The notes: generated by a model from the letters alone, not told the origin. A DNA stretch of 64,000 nt from Spirochaetia bacterium (GCA_021736475.1 JAIPFV010000001.1:1-64000), one strand, 5' to 3'; numbered from the stretch's first letter, positions 29,387 to 38,957 are shown. A program made the numbers and translations.

Positions 29387-29839
29387 ATGAGTGAACAACT
29401 AGATTTAAATGGTGTATTTATCAATTCAATTATTGGAGAGGGAGCCGCTTTTTCAGGTGATATCTCAATGAGCGGGTTGTTCCGCATAGATGGCGATTTT
29501 AGAGGTAATATTGAAAAGGCCGATAAAGTACTAATTGGCCGTAACGGACGGGCGGAATGTTCGATTTATGCCGGTACTGTAGTAGTCGGCGGGGTTGTGA
29601 AAGGCGATATTTACTCCACTGAAAAGGTGGTTGTTCTTTCAACCGGAATGGTGCTCGGCAATGTTACTACACCTCGCTTACTGGTTGAAGATGGCGTGGT
29701 GTTGAACGGGCGCTGCAAAATAATAAGTTTTCAAGAAGAGCAGAAAAACAGAGAGAGCGACTCTTCAGATTCCGTTTATCCTCAAGATACTACCGACCAA
29801 TCAATCGATCGCTACAATCCACTTTACAAATCCGGCTAA
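29387..29839 (+). CDS. Bactofilin (polymer-forming cytoskeletal protein) 1
   Basis: DUF583 beta-helix: FSGDISMSGLFRIDGDFRGNIEKADKVLIGRNGRAECSIYAGTVVVGGVVKGDI. Confidence 0.93.
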   Translation: MSEQLDLNGVFINSIIGEGAAFSGDISMSGLFRIDGDFRGNIEKADKVLIGRNGRAECSIYAGTVVVGGVVKGDIYSTEKVVVLSTGMVLGNVTTPRLLVEDGVVLNGRCKIISFQEEQKNRESDSSDSVYPQDTTDQSIDRYNPLYKSG

Positions 29840-30333
29840 TGGAACCAATCGATCCTTTAAAAAATAGTCGCTTCAAGTGGCGCAGAAATACCCAGTCAAA
29901 GGAAAAGTCACAATCAGCTGAAGGGGTGCCCCCATTTTCTAAGATTGTCTTGGAACAACAGGAACGGCAAGTTTCCCCTGTAGGGGGGAAATATCCGGCA
30001 CATATTGATGCGGATATTGAGGAGTTGGTTGATCAGCTGCACAGCAGGGGCGAGCAGTTGAAGGAGAGCCCCTCTCTCGGCAATATAAAGGACTATCGCA
30101 AGGCGGTAAGCGATTTTCTGCAGTATATTTCAAAACACGCCCTAGAAGCTGAACAGATCGAAGGCGCACATTACCATCCATTGAAGAAGCAAAAGAAGTT
30201 TACTATTATCAAAGTGGTCAATGAAAGACTGGAGCAGCTTGCTTCCGGAATTCTGCAGAGCCAATTTACCCAACTTGACATTTTAAAGCGTGTAGAGGAA
30301 ATTAATGGCATGATAGTAGATTTACTGCACTAA
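29839..30333 (+). CDS. YaaR/DUF327-family protein
   Basis: IDADIEELVDQLHSRGEQLKESPSLGNIKDYRKAVSDFLQYISKHALEAE and C-terminal LDILKRVEEINGMIVDLLH. Confidence 0.85.
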   Translation: MEPIDPLKNSRFKWRRNTQSKEKSQSAEGVPPFSKIVLEQQERQVSPVGGKYPAHIDADIEELVDQLHSRGEQLKESPSLGNIKDYRKAVSDFLQYISKHALEAEQIEGAHYHPLKKQKKFTIIKVVNERLEQLASGILQSQFTQLDILKRVEEINGMIVDLLH

Positions 30334-30346
30334 AGGAGTTTTACGC

Positions 30347-31240
30347 ATGAGCGATAATGATATACAGCCCGTGAATAGTTCCGATCAGGGACACACAAAC
30401 GAAAGTGTACTGCTGGTGAAGTTTGTTCACTCGAATGAAACCCAGATTTGTATTAATCCCTTGAGCGAAGTCTTTGAGAAGGGCGATCATCTGGTGGTGC
30501 CCAGTCGGTATGGAAAAGATCTTGCCTATGTGCTTGGTCATATCGAGCATGTTGAAAACTACGACATGAAGGATGCCGAGGAGGTCTCCCGTCGGGCATC
30601 CAGCCAGGATATTAGTGAATATGAGAAAAACCTCGAAAAAGAGGCGGAGGCATTGGAGATCTGTCGGGAAAAGATAAAGAATCATAATTTAGATATGAAG
30701 CTGGTGGCGGCGCACTACATGGTTGATGAGCCGAAAATTCTTTTCTTTTTTACAGCAGATGCCCGGGTAGATTTCCGTGAACTGGTCAAGGATCTTGTTT
30801 CGGTGTTTAAGATGCGTATTGAACTGCGCCAGATTGGAGTAAGAGATGAATCCAGGGTCCTGGGTGGCTTAGCCGTATGCGGTCGGAATTATTGCTGCAA
30901 TGGAGTGACGGATAAGCTAAACCCGGTTTCCATAAAAATGGCCAAGGAGCAAAATCTTTCACTCAACTCTATGAAAATTTCGGGCCCTTGTGGTCGACTC
31001 CTCTGCTGTTTAGCCTATGAATATGACTTTTACAAGGAAGTAAAAAATCGATTACCCCAGGAGGGTAACCGAATTCGGGTTAAAAACGAGGATTATAAGG
31101 TAACAGAGGTAAACATACTGGCTAAAAGGATCAGGCTTCAGTCTAGAGATGGAAGGACTATTGATGTACCGGAAGAAAACTTCAGCTGGAATGAATCTTC
31201 ACGCTATTGGAATGTAAAGATTGATGATATAATTACTTGA
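30347..31240 (+). CDS. PSP1 C-terminal-domain protein (RicT-like)
   Basis: KDLVSVFKMRIELRQIGVRDESRVLGGLAVCGRNYCC...MKISGPCGRLLCCLAYE. Confidence 0.93.
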   Translation: MSDNDIQPVNSSDQGHTNESVLLVKFVHSNETQICINPLSEVFEKGDHLVVPSRYGKDLAYVLGHIEHVENYDMKDAEEVSRRASSQDISEYEKNLEKEAEALEICREKIKNHNLDMKLVAAHYMVDEPKILFFFTADARVDFRELVKDLVSVFKMRIELRQIGVRDESRVLGGLAVCGRNYCCNGVTDKLNPVSIKMAKEQNLSLNSMKISGPCGRLLCCLAYEYDFYKEVKNRLPQEGNRIRVKNEDYKVTEVNILAKRIRLQSRDGRTIDVPEENFSWNESSRYWNVKIDDIIT

Positions 31241-31332
31241 CAGTACTGAAGTAATTTGGTAGCTTGTGCTACCGCAGATAAATTGGAACAAGATTTACTT
31301 ACAATTATTTATATAGAATGGAGGATAGGCGC

Positions 31333-31602
31333 TTGGCAGGACTATCAGCAGAAAAAAGACAACGACAGAATTTGAAACGGAGAATGCGAAACCGTGCTGC
31401 ACGCAGCGGAGTAAGAACCGCTCAAAGAAAATTTCAGTTAGCAATAAAAGGCAATAACCTAGAAGATGCACAGAAGGCGTATGCCGAAGCAGAACGGCTT
31501 ATTGATCGAGTATCGAGAAAAGGCGTTTTTCATAAAAACACCGCAGCAAGGACAAAATCACGCATGCGAAAGAAACTGAATTCATTGAAGGTACAATCGT
31601 AA
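31333..31602 (+). CDS. rpsT: 30S ribosomal protein S20 (probable TTG start 31333 with SD ggagg; ORF track starts 31318)
   Basis: SAEKRQRQNLKRRMRNRAARSGVRTAQRKF...GVFHKNTAARTKSRMRKKLN. Confidence 0.92.
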   Translation: MAGLSAEKRQRQNLKRRMRNRAARSGVRTAQRKFQLAIKGNNLEDAQKAYAEAERLIDRVSRKGVFHKNTAARTKSRMRKKLNSLKVQS

Positions 31603-31626
31603 TATTTTTAAGATGAGAGGCGGATC

Positions 31627-31935
31627 ATGGATAGAAATAAATTAACGAAGGCAGAAATTATCGATCAGATCCATGAAAAGCTGAGTGTGAGTCGTAATGA
31701 GATTCACGATGTCATCGATGAGTTTTTCGAAGAGCTTAAAGAAGCTCTTCAGGACGATCGAGTTATTGAATTAAGGGGTTTTGGAACCTTTGAAATTCGT
31801 ACCCGCAAGGGGCGTGAGAAGGCTAGAAACCCTAAGACCGGTGAGATTGTACCGGTCGACACCCATGGGGTAGCAGTATTTCGTCCTGGAAAAGAGCTTA
31901 AGCAGCTTGCCTGGCCTCTACGGGGTGAAAAATAA
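31627..31935 (+). CDS. hup: HU/IHF-family DNA-binding protein
   Basis: TKAEIIDQIHEKL...RVIELRGFGTFEIRTRKGREKARNPKTGE. Confidence 0.95.
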   Translation: MDRNKLTKAEIIDQIHEKLSVSRNEIHDVIDEFFEELKEALQDDRVIELRGFGTFEIRTRKGREKARNPKTGEIVPVDTHGVAVFRPGKELKQLAWPLRGEK

Positions 31936-33589
31936 ACCTTTCGGCATTGGAACTCTTAAAGTGAAAACGGCAGAATCAGCACAAGCTTCATGGAAACCGA
32001 CCGTCAAAAAAATTGCAGGTGAGTTAGTTTTGTTATTAGGCGGGGCTCTCCTGTTTGCTCTGTCCTTTCCCAGTTTTGTATCGGAAAAGGGTTTTGGGGC
32101 ACTTGCTTTTATCGCCTTAATCCCTGTATTTGTACTGGTACACCGCAGCAGCTGGAAATTAATCGCTGTATATGGTGTGCTGTACGGATTCATTTCCTAT
32201 GCTCTGTTTAACTTCTGGTTATCAACATTTCACCCCCTCGCAATCCTAATCGTACCCACTATTTATGCGGTATATTTTCTTGTTGTGTTCCCTCTACTGA
32301 AACTGGCGGATACATTATTCCCCCGTTACGGATATCTTATTCAAGTATTGATATGGATTGGATATGAGTACCTCAGATCAAAGGGATATTTAGGATACCC
32401 CTATGGAAATATAGGATATTCTCAGTATCAGTTTATTCCATTTATACAGATTTCCGCAATCACCGGCTTTTGGGGGGTATCGGCACTGGTGGTGTTCTTC
32501 TCGGCCTATGTGGGGAACGCGATAAAAGATGGTTTTCAAGGTCTGCGCGGCTTTTTCCGGCACCACCGGTTCGAACTTGGTGGATATGTCGGGTTGCTGA
32601 TTATTACTTTAATTTACGGTGTTACCGTACAACAGGACTACTCAGATCAGCGGCAGTGGAAAGTTGCATTGGTCCAGCACAATGCCGATACCTGGGCGGG
32701 TGGTGTACGAACATATCGGAGAAATCTGGACACCCTGAAATCGCTCAGCGAGCAGGCACTAGAGCATGATCCTGAAATTGTAATCTGGTCTGAAACTGCT
32801 TTTGTCCCGGGAGTCGATTGGCATACAAAATACCGCACCGACGGGGAGCGGTACGCACTTGTCAAAGATTTTCGTGAGTTTATGCAGGGCCAAACAGTGC
32901 CATTTTTAACCGGTAACGACGACGGGCAGCTTGCAGATCCAAACTTACCGCCGGTAGCGGCGGATGGAAGTTATAATCGGGTAGATTACAATGCGGTTCT
33001 GCTGTATCACGAGAATGAACTCAAAGAAACTTATCGAAAAACCCACTTAGTTCCCTTTACCGAGCACTTTCCCTATGGTCATATATTCCCGAGGTTTTAT
33101 CAATTACTCTTGGAAAAGGATTACCATTTTTGGGAGGAAGGGACCGAGTATACCGTGTTCGAGGCGGGGGGAGTAAAATTCTCTACTCCTATATGCTTTG
33201 AGGATGTATTTGGATATATCTCACGACGATTTGTTCGCGAAGGGGCCGAAGTGATTGTAAATATGACCAACGATTCCTGGTCCGGGTCGGTGGCCTCGCA
33301 GATGCAGCATCTTGGAATGGCTGTTTTCAGGGCTGTTGAGAACCGTAGAAGCTTGGTCAGGGGTACAAATTCGGGAATGACCGCCACTATAGACCCTGAC
33401 GGGCGGATCATCGATATGATGCCAGCCTTTGAGCGGAACTACATGATTAGTTCGGTACCGGTATACACCGAGCGTGTAACACCGTATACCCGCTGGGGAA
33501 ATTATTTCCCGGTTATCGCGATGGTTCTGTCCGGTCTTGGGCTTCTTATGGGAATCTTAGTTCGTATAATGTTTCGCAGAGATGATTGA
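31907..33589 (+). CDS. lnt: Apolipoprotein N-acyltransferase (true start probably inside the ORF, e.g. GTG 31961)
   Basis: Multi-TM N-terminus and nitrilase-like domain: VIWSETAFVPG, YRKTHLVPFTEHFP, TPICFEDVFG. Confidence 0.92.
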   Translation: MPGLYGVKNKPFGIGTLKVKTAESAQASWKPTVKKIAGELVLLLGGALLFALSFPSFVSEKGFGALAFIALIPVFVLVHRSSWKLIAVYGVLYGFISYALFNFWLSTFHPLAILIVPTIYAVYFLVVFPLLKLADTLFPRYGYLIQVLIWIGYEYLRSKGYLGYPYGNIGYSQYQFIPFIQISAITGFWGVSALVVFFSAYVGNAIKDGFQGLRGFFRHHRFELGGYVGLLIITLIYGVTVQQDYSDQRQWKVALVQHNADTWAGGVRTYRRNLDTLKSLSEQALEHDPEIVIWSETAFVPGVDWHTKYRTDGERYALVKDFREFMQGQTVPFLTGNDDGQLADPNLPPVAADGSYNRVDYNAVLLYHENELKETYRKTHLVPFTEHFPYGHIFPRFYQLLLEKDYHFWEEGTEYTVFEAGGVKFSTPICFEDVFGYISRRFVREGAEVIVNMTNDSWSGSVASQMQHLGMAVFRAVENRRSLVRGTNSGMTATIDPDGRIIDMMPAFERNYMISSVPVYTERVTPYTRWGNYFPVIAMVLSGLGLLMGILVRIMFRRDD

Positions 33590-33687
33590 CCACAGCGATT
33601 CTGATATGGAAGTCAGAAGACTTCCAAAAGTAGAATTACTGGAATCACTGGATTGACAACCGTGGATTTCTATAGGAAGATGAAGGT

Positions 33688-34440
33688 ATGGAAGAAAAGA
33701 CAAAGATCCTAATTGTAGATGATGAACCAGTAAATCTTGATTTTTTTCAATTGATGTTAGGTAAACTTGGGTTTGAGGTGCTTACTTCAGAAGACGGTGA
33801 AGATGCTTTGGAGAAGGTTACCGAATATAACCCTGATCTTATAATATTAGATAATGTTATGCCGAAATTGTCCGGTTGGCAGGTGACACGTCTGTTAAAG
33901 AGCGACCAGACCTACAGCGATTATAGAAACATACCAATTATCATGTTTTCGGCAATGGATGATGTAAAAGATAAGGTTGAAGGATTTGAACTTGGGGTGG
34001 AGGATTACATTACCAAGCCCTTTAATTTTTCTGAAGTATTAGCTAGGATACGTGCGGTTTTACGTAGTCGAAGAATGTCCGCCCGGATGGAGCTGAAGCA
34101 GCGGCGGATTGATGTAGCCGAAAAGATTTCGACTACTTTTCTGGATTTTTTGAATAATCTTAAAGAACCGATAGCGCAGGTTGAAGCAAAAGCTAATGAG
34201 GTATCCACGGATAAGAAAGGGGTCTCAGAGAAGGAAGAATTTATAAAGTTTGTAAAAGAACAAGTTTCCGAAGTCAGATCTTCGATAGAAAAATTAGAGC
34301 AGGACATCGATGAGCTTAAGTTAAAAGAAGTCAATGCCCGTGACGATGAACAGGCTCTTCGTGAACTTGATTCAAAACTGCAGGAACACTTTGTACAGCT
34401 TCAGGAACATGAAGATAGTATGAAAGAGGTAAAAGGTTGA
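33688..34440 (+). CDS. Response regulator receiver domain fused to coiled-coil effector region
   Basis: ILIVDDEPVNLDFFQLML, DLIILDNVMPKLSGWQV, YITKPFNFSEVLARI; Lys/Glu-rich coiled coil instead of a DNA-binding output. Confidence 0.92.
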   Translation: MEEKTKILIVDDEPVNLDFFQLMLGKLGFEVLTSEDGEDALEKVTEYNPDLIILDNVMPKLSGWQVTRLLKSDQTYSDYRNIPIIMFSAMDDVKDKVEGFELGVEDYITKPFNFSEVLARIRAVLRSRRMSARMELKQRRIDVAEKISTTFLDFLNNLKEPIAQVEAKANEVSTDKKGVSEKEEFIKFVKEQVSEVRSSIEKLEQDIDELKLKEVNARDDEQALRELDSKLQEHFVQLQEHEDSMKEVKG

Positions 34441-34658
34441 TAACCGAGAGTAAACAGGAAGTACTCAATCTCTTTGCAGAAGGACGAAAACAGTACAAAT
34501 TGATGAATTTTGAGACAGCTAAAGATTTTTTTGCAAAGGCCCTCAAAGTAGATCCTGAAGACGGGCCTTCTAAAGTATATTATGCACGTTGTAAACATTA
34601 TATAGAAAATCCTCCTCCCGAAGATTGGGACGGGGTGTTTGTGATGAAAACCAAATAA
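34437..34658 (+). CDS. Small TPR-like protein with cyclase-type C-terminal tail
   Basis: NLFAEGRKQYKLMNFETAKDFFAKALKVDPEDGPSKVYYARCKHYIENPPPEDWDGVFVMKTK. Confidence 0.8.
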   Translation: MITESKQEVLNLFAEGRKQYKLMNFETAKDFFAKALKVDPEDGPSKVYYARCKHYIENPPPEDWDGVFVMKTK

Positions 34659-34709
34659 TACATATTTAAGATTACTTTTAATGGTAATTCCAATTAGGTA
34701 GACTAAGAA

Positions 34710-35123
34710 ATGGCACGAAGTTATAGTCGACGAAAAGAAAAAGAGTTTACTACAGTACTGGGCACAACAACACGGCTTTACGGAAAGCTCACTTTTTCAG
34801 ACGCTTTGAAAATAGATGGGTATTTTGAGGGTGAAATTGAGTCCTCAGGAGTTCTATTTGTAGAAGAGGGCGCCCATGTAGTTGCCGATATTAAAGCATA
34901 TACAGTGGTCATTGCCGGACATGTTGAGGGTAATATAATTGCCAAAGAAAAGGTTGAAATGCTCGAAACGTGTAAATTGGCAGGTAATGTGAAAACGAGT
35001 AAACTTCGCATTTCCGATGGAGTGAGTTTTGAGGGAAAATGCGAGATGATAAAAGATCCGGATACTGTTGACATCTTTTCAGCATCGGTGGATACCTTGA
35101 AGAAAACGGTAAGCAGTGCCTAA
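34710..35123 (+). CDS. Bactofilin 2
   Basis: TRLYGKLTFSDALKIDGYFEGEIESSGVLFVEEGAHVVADIKAYTVVIAGHVEGNI. Confidence 0.92.
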   Translation: MARSYSRRKEKEFTTVLGTTTRLYGKLTFSDALKIDGYFEGEIESSGVLFVEEGAHVVADIKAYTVVIAGHVEGNIIAKEKVEMLETCKLAGNVKTSKLRISDGVSFEGKCEMIKDPDTVDIFSASVDTLKKTVSSA

Positions 35124-36393
35124 TATACCTACACTAACTGCAGCAATTTTGTCATTGGGAACCGAAATAACTTCTGGGGTTATCCAGGATACACATGGTA
35201 GATTTCTTGCTTCCGAATTAAGTGCTATGGGTGTGCAGGTCAAGAGAATTTGGCTTATGCAGGATGAGCCGGAGGTAATTCCTGCGGTATCTACATTGAC
35301 GGAGAAGCATGAAGTAGTCCTAATTACCGGAGGTTTAGGACCGACCAGTGATGACCTCACCCGTGAAGCGATATCAGAGGCAGCGGGAATTTCTCTAGTG
35401 TTCGACAGCGTTTTGTGGGAAGATCTAAAAAGCCGCTATGGTCTTTCGAAGGCAGAAGCTAACCGTAAGCAGGCGATGGTGCCCGAAGGCTTTCAAGTGC
35501 TGCCGAATGCCAATGGAACCGCCCCTGGCATCTGGGGAACGGTTGACGGCTGTCTGGTAGCGGCTCTGCCGGGCCCCCCGCGTGAACTGGTACCCCTTTT
35601 TCAAGACTTACTGAGGCCTGTACTGTTTGAACAGCTGCAGTTAACACCCCAGGTGGAGACAGAAGTTAGTTGCTTTCTTATACCTGAGGCGATGCTTGAA
35701 GATGCCTGCTTGAAAATAGGCGGGAATTTGGACGGAGTTCAATGGAGAACTCGTTTTCAGGCACACCGGATTAGTTTGTACCTGGTAGGTGGTTCTACAC
35801 AGCAGCGTGAAGAGTTTATCGATAAACTGCAGCAAAATTTTGGCGAGGCTTTGGTGCGCAGAGGGGATAATGAGGCAGCTGCATTGCTGCTTGAAACTTT
35901 GAAGCAGTCTGAGGCGCAACTGGTAAGTGTTGAGTCGTGTACGGGTGGTATGATCGGCACCCTGGTAACCAATATTCCCGGGAGTTCGGAAGGCTACTGG
36001 GGAGGTTTTATTACCTATGATAATCAGGCCAAGCAGAGTGCGGTGGGAGTTAGCCGCAGTACATTAGACACCAGCGGCGCGGTTTCGGAGGCTGCGGTAC
36101 TTGAAATGGCGGAGGGTGCTTTAGATAGGAGCACTGCCGATGTATCGTTAGCAGTATCGGGAATAGCAGGCCCCTCGGGGGGCACAATAGAAAAACCCGT
36201 AGGTACTGTGTGGATAGCGGTCTCTCGATGGACTAATCAACAGGTTATTCATTCAGAGGCTTTTCATTTTACCTTCGGCAGCCGCCGAGATATCGTTCGA
36301 CGAAGAGCTGCAGTAGCCGCCTTGCTATTGACGGAAATAATGGTACGGAAACCGGAAAGCCTTGACATGGTGCAGCACTGGCACTATAGTTGA
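35116..36393 (+). CDS. cinA: CinA-family competence/damage-inducible protein (MoaB + NMN amidohydrolase domains)
   Basis: ILSLGTEITSGVIQDTHGRFLASEL, TGGLGPTSDDLTREA, SVESCTGGMIGTLVTNIPGSSEGYWGGFITYDNQAK. Confidence 0.95.
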   Translation: MPNIPTLTAAILSLGTEITSGVIQDTHGRFLASELSAMGVQVKRIWLMQDEPEVIPAVSTLTEKHEVVLITGGLGPTSDDLTREAISEAAGISLVFDSVLWEDLKSRYGLSKAEANRKQAMVPEGFQVLPNANGTAPGIWGTVDGCLVAALPGPPRELVPLFQDLLRPVLFEQLQLTPQVETEVSCFLIPEAMLEDACLKIGGNLDGVQWRTRFQAHRISLYLVGGSTQQREEFIDKLQQNFGEALVRRGDNEAAALLLETLKQSEAQLVSVESCTGGMIGTLVTNIPGSSEGYWGGFITYDNQAKQSAVGVSRSTLDTSGAVSEAAVLEMAEGALDRSTADVSLAVSGIAGPSGGTIEKPVGTVWIAVSRWTNQQVIHSEAFHFTFGSRRDIVRRRAAVAALLLTEIMVRKPESLDMVQHWHYS

Positions 36394-36487
36394 GTCTGTC
36401 TCTAAAAAACCTCCGTACAAAGAACAAATTTTTTACATAAGGGAACCTCAAAAATCAACGTATTTTTGTAGTTTCCAAGGCCTTTAG

Positions 36488-36526
36488 AAAAACTAATTAA
36501 ATACAAAATAAATAATTAGTTTTTTT
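36488..36526 (+). terminator. AT-rich intrinsic-terminator-like hairpin between cinA and rho
   Basis: AAAAACTAATTA-loop-TAATTAGTTTTT followed by further T residues. Confidence 0.65.
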
Positions 36527-36616
36527 GACCATATAGGAACTTTTATATGTTGGTACTAACTGAAAGTTCTGGACCCAAACATCATATATAAAACCCAGAT
36601 AAAACGGAGTTTTCTG

Positions 36617-38398
36617 ATGGCTAATACCGAAAAAAAACAAGAGTCACTTAATTTTGATGAAAATGAAAACACTCAGGGTGATACTGATACCCAAAATAGA
36701 AAAAATCAGGAAACTGAAAGTGAGGATAGTATGACTAATTCCGAAACGGATAGCAGCACCCAAACTGCATCTCAAAATGGGAACAACTCTGGACACCAGA
36801 AAAAACGACCCAGAAAGAAGAAGGTCCGGGTAGAACTAATCAAAGACAATAATGAATCCGAGCAGGAAGAAGAGCGTGGTGAAGGCAGCCAAGGCGCTGA
36901 AAGCAACGAAAACACTGAAGGCGCTGAAAGTAGGACCCGTGAGCCTGTGGTCGATGATAACCAGGATATTCCTTCGGCGGACGAGTTAATAAAGAATCAG
37001 GGAATTAACAAACGAAAATCTAAAAGCAGAAATTCCGGAAGAGATAGCCGGCAGGGGCATAATCCCGACAGGAAGCAGTCTTCGGACAAGCAGAAAGAGA
37101 ATAACAAAGTGAACAATTCGGTTGGTAAACTGAGCATCAATGAACTTTCGAAGATGTCGGTTCCCCAGCTTCGTGATTTTGCCAGCCAAGAGGGCTTGAA
37201 TCGCGACACTATGGTATCGATGAAGAAACAGGATCTTATTTTTTCTGTTCTAAAAGCCCATACCCAACAGGGCGGGCAGATTCACGCCTATGGTTCGCTT
37301 GAGATTTTGCCGGATGGCTATGGTTTTTTGCGATCACCCCAGAATAGTTATTTGCCCGGGCCGGATGATATCTATATTTCCCCCTCACAGATCCGCCTGT
37401 TTAATCTGCGTACAGGGGATACAGTTGGCGGCCAGATCCGCCCGCCTAAAGAGGGAGAGCGCTTTTTTGCGATGCTGAGGGTCGAATTTGTAAACTCTGA
37501 CGACCCTTCGGTGGCACAAACAAGGGTGCCCTTTGATAATCTTACTCCCCTTTATCCCATGGAGCGCTTCGACATGGAGCTGACTAGCGGGGACACCTCG
37601 ACCAGGATGATCAACCTGTTCTGCCCTATTGGAAAAGGACAACGAGGCCTGATTGTTTCTCCTCCGCGAACCGGTAAAACTATCTTAATGCAGAAAATTG
37701 CGAATGCAATTACTACCAATCATCCCGATGTATTTTTGATTGTACTGTTGATTGATGAGCGGCCGGAAGAGGTGACGGATATGCGACGCAGCGTAAATGG
37801 CGAGGTAATTGCCTCGACCTTTGACGAGCAGGCGAGCCGCCACGTACAGGTGGCGGAAATGGTTATAGAGAAGGCAAAACGATTGGTAGAGCACAAGCAT
37901 GATGTTGTTATTCTACTCGATTCAATAACCCGTTTGGCCCGTGCCTATAACCAGACGGTTCCTACCAGCGGCAAGATTCTCTCCGGAGGTGTTGATTCCA
38001 ACGCCCTGCACAAGCCCAAGCGCTTCTTTGGCGCAGCCCGTAACACGGAAAATGGAGGCAGTTTGACTATAGTTGCCACCGCATTGGTAGACACGGGCTC
38101 GCGGATGGATGAGGTAATTTTTGAAGAGTTCAAGGGCACCGGAAATATGGAAATCCAGCTTGATCGTCGAATGGCTGATCGGAGGCTTTACCCGGCTATC
38201 AATATCAAACGCTCGGGAACACGAAAAGAAGAACTTCTGTTAACCGAAGAGGAACTCAATAAAATGTGGGTACTGCGTAAAGTAATCAATCCCATGGATG
38301 ACATGGAGATTATTGAGATGCTGGTGGATAGAATGCGTAAGACTAAGACTAATGAAGCCTTTTTACGTTCGATGAACACCACCACGGCAGGACAATAA
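36617..38398 (+). CDS. rho: Transcription termination factor Rho with long disordered N-terminal extension
   Basis: RNA-binding [16 protein letters not shown], Walker [45 protein letters not shown]. Confidence 0.97.
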   Translation: MANTEKKQESLNFDENENTQGDTDTQNRKNQETESEDSMTNSETDSSTQTASQNGNNSGHQKKRPRKKKVRVELIKDNNESEQEEERGEGSQGAESNENTEGAESRTREPVVDDNQDIPSADELIKNQGINKRKSKSRNSGRDSRQGHNPDRKQSSDKQKENNKVNNSVGKLSINELSKMSVPQLRDFASQEGLNRDTMVSMKKQDLIFSVLKAHTQQGGQIHAYGSLEILPDGYGFLRSPQNSYLPGPDDIYISPSQIRLFNLRTGDTVGGQIRPPKEGERFFAMLRVEFVNSDDPSVAQTRVPFDNLTPLYPMERFDMELTSGDTSTRMINLFCPIGKGQRGLIVSPPRTGKTILMQKIANAITTNHPDVFLIVLLIDERPEEVTDMRRSVNGEVIASTFDEQASRHVQVAEMVIEKAKRLVEHKHDVVILLDSITRLARAYNQTVPTSGKILSGGVDSNALHKPKRFFGAARNTENGGSLTIVATALVDTGSRMDEVIFEEFKGTGNMEIQLDRRMADRRLYPAINIKRSGTRKEELLLTEEELNKMWVLRKVINPMDDMEIIEMLVDRMRKTKTNEAFLRSMNTTTAGQ

Positions 38399-38547
38399 CA
38401 ATACCCGCTTAATACGTACGAGACGTACGGAAGACTGGAATTTGTAAGTGTAATATGTTACATTAACACAGATAGACCATTTAGCTCAGGTTTGAAAAGA
38501 GATTTTCTGTGGGATTTTAGTCTCGGGCAGAGAATATCTTATAAATA

Positions 38548-38611
38548 GTTTCGCATGCCGCTTTGCGGCAACCGAAACAATGAAAATTGCTTTCAGCAAT
38601 TTTCTTATTAG
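38548..38611 (+). other. Two-hairpin structured element, copy B (upstream of rpmE)
   Basis: GTTTCG-CA-TGCCGC-TTT-GCGGCA-AC-CGAAAC, then GAAAATTGC-TTTCA-GCAATTTTC, then TTATTAG; matches copy A at 13017-13083. Confidence 0.85.
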
Positions 38612-38628
38612 CACCAGGGAGGAGTATT

Positions 38629-38829
38629 ATGAAAACGGGAATTCATCCCAAATACGAACTCACTACTATCCGGTGTGCATGTGGAAACGAGATCCAGACT
38701 CGTTCCACAGCCAAAGACATTGAGGTTGAAATTTGCTCACAGTGCCATCCGTTTTTCACCGGTAAGCAGAAGCTTGTTGACACCGCCGGACGTGTTGAGC
38801 GTTTCAAACGCAAATACGGCATCAAGTAG
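38629..38829 (+). CDS. rpmE: 50S ribosomal protein L31, zinc-binding type (ORF track starts 38587; SD ggagg favours 38629)
   Basis: [27 protein letters not shown]...[30 protein letters not shown]. Confidence 0.96.
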   Translation: MKTGIHPKYELTTIRCACGNEIQTRSTAKDIEVEICSQCHPFFTGKQKLVDTAGRVERFKRKYGIK

Positions 38830-38854
38830 AAGTCGAGTCACATTGTATTATGAG

Positions 38855-38890
38855 AGGCCATTGGGCAATTTGTCCCAGTGGCCTTTTTTT
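38855..38890 (+). terminator. Intrinsic terminator after rpmE
   Basis: AGGCCATTGGG-loop-CCCAGTGGCCT followed by T-run. Confidence 0.88.
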
Positions 38891-38957
38891 GTTGCATTCA
38901 AAGTGTTTTTCTTTTAAGATGATAGTGACCCAATAAATATGGGATTAAGGTAAATAA

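Noticed and set aside
31258-31273. GGTAGC-TTGT-GCTACC hairpin as an rpsT autoregulatory leader
   Set aside because: It overlaps the predicted -10 box (TTGACA-17-TAGCTT), so much of it would not be transcribed from that promoter; evidence too weak.
34699-34710. Sixth leaderless promoter at bactofilin 2 (TAGACT 5 nt before ATG)
   Set aside because: The matching -35 (TTTTAA) is poor and the spacing short; not strong enough to claim.
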